A DNA stretch of 64,000 bases from assembly GCA_020636255.1 (NCBI GenBank), contig JACJYE010000002.1, forward strand, positions 186,001 through 250,000, given 5' to 3'. How positions within the stretch are numbered: position 1 is the stretch's first letter; every line of letters starts with the position of its first letter. Origin of the DNA: Lewinellaceae bacterium. Its GTDB lineage: Bacteria > Bacteroidota > Bacteroidia > Chitinophagales > Saprospiraceae. Positions 36,942 to 45,797 of the stretch are shown here, piece after piece. Both the position numbers and the translations under genes were made by a program. Below the pieces are notes generated by a model. The model had not been told where the DNA came from and made no database searches. It was given only the letters and a program-made list of their open reading frames with translations.

Positions 36942-38411
36942 ATGAAACGATTAATGATCTGGTTGATCCTGCCGGTTTTCATTACAGCCGGGCAGGCGCA
37001 GCCTTTGGCGCCCTGTGGGACAACTGAAGCGCCGACGCCCTGGTTGAAAGCATACCAGCAGAACCCATCGGCCTATTACCGGGCCAATAATGATACGCTG
37101 TATGTTCCCCTGGCCATCCACCTCGTAGGGCAGGATAACGGCTTCGGATACATGACGATGTCGAAATTGCTGGACGCATTCTGTACCCTAAATGAAGATT
37201 TCCAAAGCGCAGCAATCCGGTTTTACATCAAGGGTGATATCCGCTACATCAGCAACAGCACCTATTTCGACCACAACTTTGGCGAGGGCTACGACATGAT
37301 GGTGCAAAATAACGTGAGCGACGCCCTGAATTGTTACGTCGTAAGCAGCCCCGCCGGCAATTGCGGGTACAGTTCCTACGGCCTCGGCGTGGCGTTGGCC
37401 AAGAGCTGTATGAATGCCAGCGATCATACCTGGGCGCACGAGCTGGGCCACCAGCTTTCCCTGCCTCACCCTTTCAACGGGTGGGAGGGCTACGAACATA
37501 ACTACAGCCAGAATGCCCCGGCCAGCATAGGCTTCGATGCGGTGGAGCGCGTCGATGGCAGCAACTGCCAGTTTGCCGGCGACGGCTTCTGCGATACGGA
37601 ACCCGATTACCTGAATTTCCGCTGGACTTGCGGCGCCAACAGCCGGAGCAATATCATTCAAAAGGACCCGGTGGGCGCTGAATTCCGCTCCGACGGGACC
37701 CTCATCATGGGGTATTCCGACGATGGCTGCCAAACCCGTTTTACCGAAGAACAGATCGGCGCCATGCGCGCCAACCTGCTCACCGAACGGCAGTTCCTGC
37801 TGTACAACCAGAACCCGCCGGTACCTGTCGCTTCCACCAACCTGTCCCCCATCTTTCCACAGGATGGCCAATTGTTCGCGAACGACGCCAGCTTTACCCT
37901 GGAATGGGAGCCTATAGAAGGCGCCAGGTTCTACATCGTAGAAGCGACGGTACTGCCGAATTTTGCCATCACCTTATGGCGGGCGGTTACTACCCAGCCT
38001 TATGTCGATATTTCCGCTGAAAACCTCATTCCCAACAAAACGGCATACTGGCGGATACGCCCCTTCAACGGTTATGACGGTTGCGTGGGGTACAGCGATA
38101 TCCATAGTTTCCAGCTCGGCAGCACGGTGGCCATCCGCGAGTCGTCCGGGCCGGTAGAACACCTGGAAGTACGGCCTAACCCCATTGCCGGTGGGCAGGC
38201 GCTCACCCTGTCCTTTTACACAGCGCGCACGCTACCGATCAGGGCCAGCCTGCTGGCCCTTACCGGGCAGGAATTACGGCGGCAGTCATTCAATGCCATA
38301 CCCGGCGACAACCGGCTGGCCATTCCCACGGCGGGCCTGCCTGCAGGGCTGTACCTGATCAGGCTTGAGGGCGCCGGCGCCGTAGTTTATCGGAAGGTTG
38401 TCGTGGAATAA
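36942..38411 (+). CDS. Secreted M43-like zinc metalloprotease with T9SS sorting domain, paralogue 2
   Basis: 489 aa from ATG 36942 (MKRLMIWLILPVF), chosen because it gives a normal signal peptide (residues 1-19, ending GQAQ). Zinc motif HELGHQLSLPH (H166, E167, H170, H176), then CDTEPDYLNF and the Met-turn region LIMGYSDDGC followed by RFTEEQIGAMRANL. A fibronectin-III-like domain precedes the T9SS sorting domain (VRPNPIAGG, LPAGLYLIRLEG, KVVVE). The catalytic-domain layout (SPAGNCGYSSYGLGVALAKSC) is shared closely with paralogues 3 and 4. A terminator-like hairpin follows it. Confidence 0.9.
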   Translation: MKRLMIWLILPVFITAGQAQPLAPCGTTEAPTPWLKAYQQNPSAYYRANNDTLYVPLAIHLVGQDNGFGYMTMSKLLDAFCTLNEDFQSAAIRFYIKGDIRYISNSTYFDHNFGEGYDMMVQNNVSDALNCYVVSSPAGNCGYSSYGLGVALAKSCMNASDHTWAHELGHQLSLPHPFNGWEGYEHNYSQNAPASIGFDAVERVDGSNCQFAGDGFCDTEPDYLNFRWTCGANSRSNIIQKDPVGAEFRSDGTLIMGYSDDGCQTRFTEEQIGAMRANLLTERQFLLYNQNPPVPVASTNLSPIFPQDGQLFANDASFTLEWEPIEGARFYIVEATVLPNFAITLWRAVTTQPYVDISAENLIPNKTAYWRIRPFNGYDGCVGYSDIHSFQLGSTVAIRESSGPVEHLEVRPNPIAGGQALTLSFYTARTLPIRASLLALTGQELRRQSFNAIPGDNRLAIPTAGLPAGLYLIRLEGAGAVVYRKVVVE

Positions 38412-38476
38412 ACGGAGGCCAAATAAGACGGATAGCTTCCAAAAATGAAAATTTAGCGGTAGGAATAAGCCTACAC

Positions 38477-38512
38477 ACGCCCAATAATGCTATATTTATT
38501 GGGCGTTTTTTT
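38477..38512 (+). terminator. Intrinsic terminator after paralogue 2
   Basis: Perfect 11-bp stem ACGCCCAATAA (38477-38487) with TTATTGGGCGT (38496-38506), followed by a T-run to 38512. The best rho-independent terminator in the window. Confidence 0.85.
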
Positions 38513-38540
38513 CTGTGTGCTTGCAAGTACCCAAAAGCTT

Positions 38541-40016
38541 ATGAGGCTGTTTTTACTACTACTTATCTCCCTTATCGCCGTTTTTCCGGGGCCTTTATCG
38601 GCGCAAAAATCGGATAGAGGCTGTGGAACTGTACCCGAGCGCAACGAATGGCTCGTCGCTTTTCAGCAAAACCCGGCGGCTTTCCCCCGTTCTCCAAAAA
38701 CGCTGTATGTCCCGCTGGCCGTCCATATCGTCGGCACCGACGACGGCAAAGGGTACCTGCAGGCCTACCGCGTGCTGGACGCCTTTTGTACGCTGAACCA
38801 GGACTACGAAGCAGCGAACATCCAGTTTTACCTCTCCGGCACTTTCCACTACATCAACAGCAGCAAATACTTCGAGCACGACTACAATAAAGGCATCGAA
38901 ATGATGCAGGCCTACAACCGGCCCGATGCCGTCAACTGTTACATCGTAGGCGACCCGGCAGGCAATTGCGGTTATGCCTTTTATACCCTCGGCATCGCGC
39001 TGGATAAAAGCTGCCTGTCGGAAACGGAGCACACCTGGGCGCATGAACTCGGCCATTACTTCTCGCTGCCCCACACCTTTTACGGTTGGGAAGGCTACGA
39101 TTTCGACTACAGCCAGGCGGCGCCGGCCACCGTTAACGGCCGCCCGGTAGAGCTTGCCGACGGGAGCAACTGTGCCTATGCCGGCGACGGCTTTTGCGAC
39201 ACCCCTGCCGACTACCTCAACTTCCGCTGGAGCTGCCAGGGCAATGGATTGAGCCCCCAGCAACAGAAAGACCCGGCAGGTAGAACCTTCCGCTCCGACG
39301 GCACCCTGCTGATGAGTTATGCCATGGGCGACTGCGCCAACCGCTTTTCCGATAGCCAGATCGACGCGCTTCGCGCCAACCTGGAAGGCCCGCGTTCAGC
39401 ACTGCTCAACGACGACGCTCCGCTGCCGCCGCTGGGAAGCCCCCCGGCCAGGCCCATCAATCCCGAGCAGGACCAGCTGATCACCAATGTGAGCTCCCTG
39501 TCGCTGGAGTGGCCCCCTGTACCGAACGCCGAAGGTTATATCGTGCAGCTCAACCTGCTCAGCCCGCTTGGAGAAGAGACGCCCTTCATGTATTACCAAA
39601 CCGAAGAGCCCGGCATAGAGATCGACGGGCTGCTGTCGGAACGGAGCTGGCGCTGGCGCGTCCGGCCCTATAACAGTTATGAAAGCTGTGCTGGTTTCTC
39701 GGAAGCCTTCTCTTTTGACACCGGCAATTTTATCAGCAATACCAAAGAGCAGGCATCCCTGAGTGAGTTCAGGGTGCACCCCAACCCCTTATCATCCGGC
39801 GCGTCCATGAAAGTGGAATTCGAACTTCCCTACGCTTTTAACCTGCAGCTTACCCTGTATACTTCTGCGGGGGTTCCCGCACGCCGCCAGTTGCTGGATG
39901 CCCATTACGGGCACAACGAAGCTACCCTGAATACAACAGGCCTGCCCGCCGGCCTGTACTGGCTGGGGATCGAGCATACCGGCGGAAGGAAATTTCAAAA
40001 GATCATAGTACAATAG
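38541..40016 (+). CDS. Secreted M43-like zinc metalloprotease with T9SS sorting domain, paralogue 3
   Basis: 491 aa from ATG 38541 (MRLFLLLLISL). An ATG at 38487 lies inside the terminator hairpin and was rejected. Signal peptide ends LSAQ. Zinc motif HELGHYFSLPH (H168, E169, H172, H178), then CDTPADYLNF and Met-turn LLMSYAMGDC with RFSDSQIDALRANL; this copy is closest to the M43 consensus. It has a fibronectin-III-like domain and a C-terminal sorting domain (VHPNPLSSG, LPAGLYWLGIE, KIIVQ). Paralogue 4 starts 4 bp after its stop, so the two are probably co-transcribed. Confidence 0.9.
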   Translation: MRLFLLLLISLIAVFPGPLSAQKSDRGCGTVPERNEWLVAFQQNPAAFPRSPKTLYVPLAVHIVGTDDGKGYLQAYRVLDAFCTLNQDYEAANIQFYLSGTFHYINSSKYFEHDYNKGIEMMQAYNRPDAVNCYIVGDPAGNCGYAFYTLGIALDKSCLSETEHTWAHELGHYFSLPHTFYGWEGYDFDYSQAAPATVNGRPVELADGSNCAYAGDGFCDTPADYLNFRWSCQGNGLSPQQQKDPAGRTFRSDGTLLMSYAMGDCANRFSDSQIDALRANLEGPRSALLNDDAPLPPLGSPPARPINPEQDQLITNVSSLSLEWPPVPNAEGYIVQLNLLSPLGEETPFMYYQTEEPGIEIDGLLSERSWRWRVRPYNSYESCAGFSEAFSFDTGNFISNTKEQASLSEFRVHPNPLSSGASMKVEFELPYAFNLQLTLYTSAGVPARRQLLDAHYGHNEATLNTTGLPAGLYWLGIEHTGGRKFQKIIVQ

Positions 40017-40020
40017 ATCC

Positions 40021-41571
40021 ATGAAAAAACGACTACTGTCCGGCCTTCTGGCCGTTGCCTGTATTACTATGCTTTCTGCCCAGGATGGCCCATGGCCCAA
40101 CCCCTGCGGCACGCCGGCCGGCAAATCCGTATGGCTGAAGAAATACCAGCTGAACCCGGAAGCGCACAACCGCAACGTGGATACCGTTATTTATGTTCCG
40201 CTCAGCATACACCTTGTGGGCAACGACGCAGGGGAAGGGTTCTTCCGGACGACTAAACTACTGGACGCCTTGTGCAAGCTGAACGAAGATTACGCGGAGG
40301 CCAATATCTACTTTTACATGGAAGGAGAGCCTGAGTATATCAGCAACTCCGCCTGGTACAACCACGATACGGTGCTGGTTGGCGCTGAAATGATGTTCGC
40401 CAATAATGTGGAGCATACCGTAAACACCTATTTCGTGAGCGACCCGGCGGGCAACTGCGGCTACAACCTGCCTTATGCGGGTATAGCCATGAGTAAAAGC
40501 TGCTCCGACGCCAATGAGGATACCTGGGCGCACGAGATCGGGCACAACCTGTCGCTCCCCCACCCTTTCCTGGGCTGGGAAGGCGGTGTGAGTTACGACG
40601 GCAGCGTCCCCCACAACTTCAACGACCCGGCCCCCGTTTGGGTCACGTATAACTATACCTTCTTCAAAGACACCCTGATCCTGGACACCCTGATCATCGA
40701 TACGGCTTTGGTCGAACTGGTGGAAGGCTCCAATTGCCAGGTTGCCGCCGATGGTTTTTGCGGCACTTCACCCGATTATCTCAGCGGCAGATGGATATGC
40801 AACGGCAATTCGGAAAGCCCGGTGGAGCAAACAGACCCCAGCGGCGCCAAGTTCCGCTCCGACGGCACGCTGATCATGGGTTATGCCGACGATCCCTGCC
40901 AGGCTCGTTTTACCAGTGACCAGATCGCCGCTATGCGCGCCAACCTGTACGAGGAAAAGCCCGATTATCTGTACAACCAGACACCGGCGCCGGCCATTGG
41001 CGACGGCCCCATCACCCTCAATACACCGCTCGACGATGAAACGATCCAGTTCAATGACGCCTTTCTGTCGTGGGAGCCGGTAGAAAACGCTGCGTTTTAC
41101 GTCGTACAGGTGAGCCTGCTGCCCAATTTCAGCAGTGCGATCGCCCAGGAATACATCAGCATCGAGCCATTCCTGTTGCTCGACAACCTGCTGAACAACC
41201 GCACGTACTATTGGCGCATCCGCCCCTACAACAGCCATTCGTTCTGTACCGCCCCCTCTGGTTCCCGCACCTTCCAGACGGCCGACCTCGTGCACGTCAA
41301 CACGATCGAAGGGGTATCCGCAGCTAAGCTGTTCCCTAACCCCACGGGAAGCGGCCAGGCCGTAATGCTCGAGTTCCGGTCCGATCACAGTTTCAGCGCT
41401 CAGCTGGAGCTGCGCTCCGCGGCAGGGCAGTTGCTGGCCCGGAAAACGGCAACGATCCATACCGGGGACAACCACCTGGAGATGGATACGCAGGGTATGC
41501 CCGCAGGCCTTTACTTCCTATGGCTGGAATGCCCTCAGGGGCGGCTGGTAGAACGGATGCTGGTGCGTTGA
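40021..41571 (+). CDS. Secreted M43-like zinc metalloprotease with T9SS sorting domain, paralogue 4
   Basis: 516 aa. Signal peptide (residues 1-20, ending LSAQ). Zinc motif HEIGHNLSLPH (H171, E172, H175, H181). It differs from paralogues 2 and 3 by an insertion of about 25 residues before the ELVEGSNC segment (FKDTLILDTLIIDTALVE) and by CGTSPDY in place of CDTPADY. The Met-turn region LIMGYADDPC is kept. Fibronectin-III-like and T9SS sorting domains follow (LFPNPTGSG, MPAGLYFLWLE, RMLVR). It starts 4 bp after paralogue 3 and is convergent with the DUF4442 gene. Confidence 0.9.
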   Translation: MKKRLLSGLLAVACITMLSAQDGPWPNPCGTPAGKSVWLKKYQLNPEAHNRNVDTVIYVPLSIHLVGNDAGEGFFRTTKLLDALCKLNEDYAEANIYFYMEGEPEYISNSAWYNHDTVLVGAEMMFANNVEHTVNTYFVSDPAGNCGYNLPYAGIAMSKSCSDANEDTWAHEIGHNLSLPHPFLGWEGGVSYDGSVPHNFNDPAPVWVTYNYTFFKDTLILDTLIIDTALVELVEGSNCQVAADGFCGTSPDYLSGRWICNGNSESPVEQTDPSGAKFRSDGTLIMGYADDPCQARFTSDQIAAMRANLYEEKPDYLYNQTPAPAIGDGPITLNTPLDDETIQFNDAFLSWEPVENAAFYVVQVSLLPNFSSAIAQEYISIEPFLLLDNLLNNRTYYWRIRPYNSHSFCTAPSGSRTFQTADLVHVNTIEGVSAAKLFPNPTGSGQAVMLEFRSDHSFSAQLELRSAAGQLLARKTATIHTGDNHLEMDTQGMPAGLYFLWLECPQGRLVERMLVR

Positions 41572-41584
41572 GAAAAAGGGAATG

Positions 41585-42100
41585 TTATGCCTTTTGTTTA
41601 AACGACCACGTAAACCACGCTTCGCAAACCACCTCGCCATCAGCGCTACTGCCGGTGGTATGTACCCGCACCTCCTGCCCGATACCGCTTTCAATAGCGC
41701 GTCGTACGGCTTCGCGAATGGCCGGGCCGGCTTCGCAGGTGAAGGTAGTATGCCCCCTGGCTTTCCGATAGTACCGCATTTCCAATCCGGTGATCAGCAT
41801 GGACATGCGCCCTAGCCCCTGCACGGCGATGAGCGCCATCAGCCCCGTCGAGAGTTCGGCAGCGCCGGCCAGGGCGGCGAAATAGGTAGAGCGAAAGGGG
41901 TTCTGGCTGCGCCAGTTATAAGGGATATCAACGACGGCCCTGTCTGCCGAACAGGCTTTTACCCTTACCCCCCAAAACCAGCAGGATGGGAGCAGGCGAA
42001 AAAAGTACAGGCGCATCTTCCAGGGGGTGTTGAGCTTTTGGATCAACGCAGCCAGAGCGGAAGCAGAGGAGCCCTTAACAGATGTAGTGATGTCCTGCAT
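41585..42100 (-). CDS. DUF4442/hotdog-fold thioesterase-like protein
   Basis: 171 aa. Matches the DUF4442 group of hotdog-fold proteins related to acyl-CoA thioesterases: LLPSCWFWGVRV, DIPYNWRSQNPFRSTYFAALAGAAELSTGLMAL and the strand MLITGLEMRYYRKARG. The helix with the conserved AxAAELSTG segment corresponds to the substrate-binding helix of the fold. No defined substrate. It is convergent with the protease array (13 bp) and divergent from sucC, with an inverted repeat between. Confidence 0.8.
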   Translation of the reverse strand: MQDITTSVKGSSASALAALIQKLNTPWKMRLYFFRLLPSCWFWGVRVKACSADRAVVDIPYNWRSQNPFRSTYFAALAGAAELSTGLMALIAVQGLGRMSMLITGLEMRYYRKARGHTTFTCEAGPAIREAVRRAIESGIGQEVRVHTTGSSADGEVVCEAWFTWSFKQKA

Positions 42101-42118
42101 GATCGGTTACTTTGGCAT

Positions 42119-42174
42119 CAGAGCATATTTGAAGGCCGCTTTTCAGCCATAAGGATGGCCTCCAAACATGCTCT
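42119..42174. repeat. Inverted pair of the dispersed 18-mer upstream of sucC
   Basis: AGAGCATATTTGAAGGCC (42120-42137) faces GGCCTCCAAACATGCTCT (42157-42174). Two mismatches in an 18-bp stem, 19-nt loop. It lies in a divergent intergenic region, so it is not a terminator for either neighbour. Confidence 0.75.
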
Positions 42175-42260
42175 CAAGGTAGGTATTTTATTTCAGGCCC
42201 GGAACGCCGGCCCTGAATAGAATAACCGGGATAACTCATGCCTGATTTCCATGTCTAAAA

Positions 42261-42292
42261 TTTAGGACGCCGCCAAAAATCCATTACTTTTG
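42261..42292 (+). promoter_or_regulatory. Candidate sucC promoter
   Basis: -33-like TTTA (42261-42264), 20-bp spacer, -7 box TACTTTTG (42285-42292) followed by C; the ATG is at 42320. Confidence 0.6.
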
Positions 42293-42319
42293 CGGTGCTT
42301 CACCAATCACTTCAAAACG

Positions 42320-43525
<1,206 letters not shown>

Positions 43526-43550
43526 GATAGTATACCTGTTTGCAGTACGC

Positions 43551-43585
43551 CAGCGGGCAGTGTATCGGCGATACACTGCCCGCTG
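43551..43585. terminator. Perfect hairpin between convergent sucC and protease gene
   Basis: 17-bp arms (43551-43567 and 43569-43585) with a one-base centre; CAGCGGGCAGTGTATCG and its exact complement. Placed 25 bp after the sucC stop and 41 bp beyond the stop of the opposite gene, so it can serve both. Confidence 0.8.
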
Positions 43586-43626
43586 TTATTTTGCCTTCCC
43601 GATTTCAGCCCACTGAAATACTTCCC

Positions 43627-45582
43627 CTAATTCCCCGGATCGGCACTGTCGTCGATATCTCCTGATTTTATACCTATAAAATCCAGGCCGGTAAGGCTCG
43701 TGGTGAAGTTCGACAGTATCCAGGAATTGCTCAGGGTGTCGAGGAACGGGTTTGTCGGGTCGGTAAAACTGAATATTTCCGGGAAGAACAACCATGCCGG
43801 GCGGTTCGGAAAGGCCAGGTCGATGCCGAGGATCACTTTTCGGATGCCGATCTGGTCGAGGGTGGTCAGGTTGTTGGTGCTGTTCACGTCGGAAGCCACG
43901 ATCTTGTACGGGCTGCTCAGCGGCTGTACCCCCAGAATGTGTTTGGTAATAAACAACAGGTCCAGGGTAGACAGGCCGTTCTGATAAACGTCCTGTTTAT
44001 CGAGTGTAAAAGCGACGGGCGACCCCACCGGCACGCCGGTAAAACTATACAGCCCATCCGCACCCGTAATCACAGTATCGGAAACCGGGCCGCTCAGGTA
44101 AATAGACACCCCATTGATGGGGTCGCCGGCCTCGTTGGCCACCCGCCCTGAAATGCTGGCCGTGCCACCGGGCAGTTGCTGCATGCCGCCCAGCGTATCC
44201 ACACCCAGGCCAAGGGGGTCGAGCCAGTCGCTCAATCGGGTTTCGGGCGTGCCCCCCCCTGTCCATGACAGTGTCAGGCGGCCGAAGTAACCCGTCGTCG
44301 TCGGGCCGCAGTTGTCATTGAGTATCCCCCCGTGCAACTGGCCTACCACCCTGCCGTCCTGGTCAAATAACGAGGCGCCGGAAGAAGCCGGTTCGAAAGT
44401 ACCCAGGCTGTATGTGGCCTTAAAATGGTGATTGGCCGGCGTAGTCACTCCCCCACCCCAGTTGAGGGCAGTGGGGTTGATCATTGCTGGCTGGCTATAA
44501 CGGGCGACTTTCTTGATATCTCCCCTGGGGTGATGAAAGATAAAACCGCTATCGGGAACGGTGGCCTGGCGGTTCCAGCCGTTGAGGTAGACGTTGTAAG
44601 CCGTAGGTATGGGTGAGGTAGCCTCAAGCAGGAGGAAATCGTTGGGCTGTCGGCTGGCTCGAAAGGTACAGCCCAGCACCGAATTGAAGGAGGGTTCCTG
44701 CGCCGGGTTGGAGCATGAGGGCGACTGGTATCCGAAGTCGAACCGCCACAGGTCATAAAGGGGGGTATAGCCCTGGTAGCAGTGATAGGCGCTCAGCACA
44801 TACGGTTTCCCATCCTCAGCGGTGTTGTTGACCAGGCTGCCCGAACAATATACGATGCCTTCGTCCATCGTCATGATGATGCGGCAGATGCTGCGCTTCT
44901 GATCGTCGTGCCCACTGCCCTCCGGGCAGTTCGCATTTTTATGGCAGGGAAAAGAAGCCCCGAAACCGAAATCCACCAGCGAGGCCGCCTGTAGCTCATC
45001 TTCTGCGGCCCTGTAGTTCTCCTTGTGGTAAACGCGCTCGATGCGGTATATGCGAAAATGCCCCTGGCCCCGTACAGCCCTGGGTTCGTAATATTCGAAT
45101 ATGGCACTTTCGCCACGGATGAAGCCCGTCAGGAAACGGCCGGTGGGGCTGTTGTTCTGAAAGGTATACGCCCCCAGCACCTGGCTCCTGTCTTCGCTAT
45201 ACATGAACAAAGTAGCGCCTGGCGGCAGGTGAAAATCTTCATAAAGAGCAGCGATGCCCAGGGCTCCGTCGGCGGTGGCCTTAAGCCGCCACAGCATGCC
45301 GCCGTCCTCCAGCTCGGTCCAGGTGCCCGAATCATCAAGGCTGTACGATACCTTTACCGGGGCGGCAAAGCGGGAGCCTCCCCGCTCGGCGTCTTCCCGA
45401 AGAATCCGCTTCAGGTTGAGCTTTGGAACCTTTACCGATCGTACGGCCCCTTCGCTGTAACGCGCCTGAAAACCTTCTGAGAAACTGCGCGGGCTGCCAC
45501 CTGCACTCACCTGCGCCTGTGCGGAATGAACGGCAAAAAAACTGCACAGCAAAAAAACGGAGTAGAAACAATGCTGCTTCAT
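43627..45582 (-). CDS. Secreted trypsin-like serine protease with dockerin-like tail
   Basis: 651 aa. Signal peptide (residues 1-23). After a propeptide/beta domain, a chymotrypsin-fold protease resembling lysyl endopeptidase carries the triad H267 (SAYHC), D315 (PNDFLL) and S401 (SSGASLF). A carboxypeptidase-regulatory-like beta-sandwich follows (ISGRVANEAGDPINGVSIYL, about 490-545), then a dockerin-like segment with two DVNSTNNLTTLDQ/GDIDD repeats to the C-terminus. In related Saprospiria proteins such a module is usually followed by a T9SS sorting domain; none is seen here and no obvious frameshift extends it. The stop is followed at 41 bp by a strong hairpin. Confidence 0.8.
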   Translation of the reverse strand: MKQHCFYSVFLLCSFFAVHSAQAQVSAGGSPRSFSEGFQARYSEGAVRSVKVPKLNLKRILREDAERGGSRFAAPVKVSYSLDDSGTWTELEDGGMLWRLKATADGALGIAALYEDFHLPPGATLFMYSEDRSQVLGAYTFQNNSPTGRFLTGFIRGESAIFEYYEPRAVRGQGHFRIYRIERVYHKENYRAAEDELQAASLVDFGFGASFPCHKNANCPEGSGHDDQKRSICRIIMTMDEGIVYCSGSLVNNTAEDGKPYVLSAYHCYQGYTPLYDLWRFDFGYQSPSCSNPAQEPSFNSVLGCTFRASRQPNDFLLLEATSPIPTAYNVYLNGWNRQATVPDSGFIFHHPRGDIKKVARYSQPAMINPTALNWGGGVTTPANHHFKATYSLGTFEPASSGASLFDQDGRVVGQLHGGILNDNCGPTTTGYFGRLTLSWTGGGTPETRLSDWLDPLGLGVDTLGGMQQLPGGTASISGRVANEAGDPINGVSIYLSGPVSDTVITGADGLYSFTGVPVGSPVAFTLDKQDVYQNGLSTLDLLFITKHILGVQPLSSPYKIVASDVNSTNNLTTLDQIGIRKVILGIDLAFPNRPAWLFFPEIFSFTDPTNPFLDTLSNSWILSNFTTSLTGLDFIGIKSGDIDDSADPGN

Positions 45583-45750
45583 GGGAGGTATGTTAGTCTA
45601 TGTAATAATAATCGAGCCATCACGGCCAGGCCGATGATGGTACCGGCAAAAGTGGTAGGTTGCAGAGGGCAGGATAAAGGGGTTGGGCCCCTTTTTTGTT
45701 TTGACATCCCAATATACAAAAAGTAACGGCCCTTTGGGCATGAGGGCTGC

Positions 45751-45791
45751 CTCAAAAGCGGATTCTGCGTTACGCAGAATCCGCTTTTGAG
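45751..45791. terminator. 41-bp near-perfect palindrome downstream of the M49-like gene
   Basis: 20-bp arms (45751-45770 and 45772-45791) are exact complements around a single T. The start CTCAAAAGCGGATTCTGCG and the flank GGGCTGC-CTCAAAAG recall the ends of the MITE at 14384. It lies 7 bp after the stop at 45798. Confidence 0.85.
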
Positions 45792-45797
45792 GATTCC

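Noticed and set aside
43586..43795. Frameshifted continuation of the serine protease
   Set aside because: The alternative frame past the stop shows no T9SS or cohesin-like sequence and runs into the hairpin at 43551-43585.
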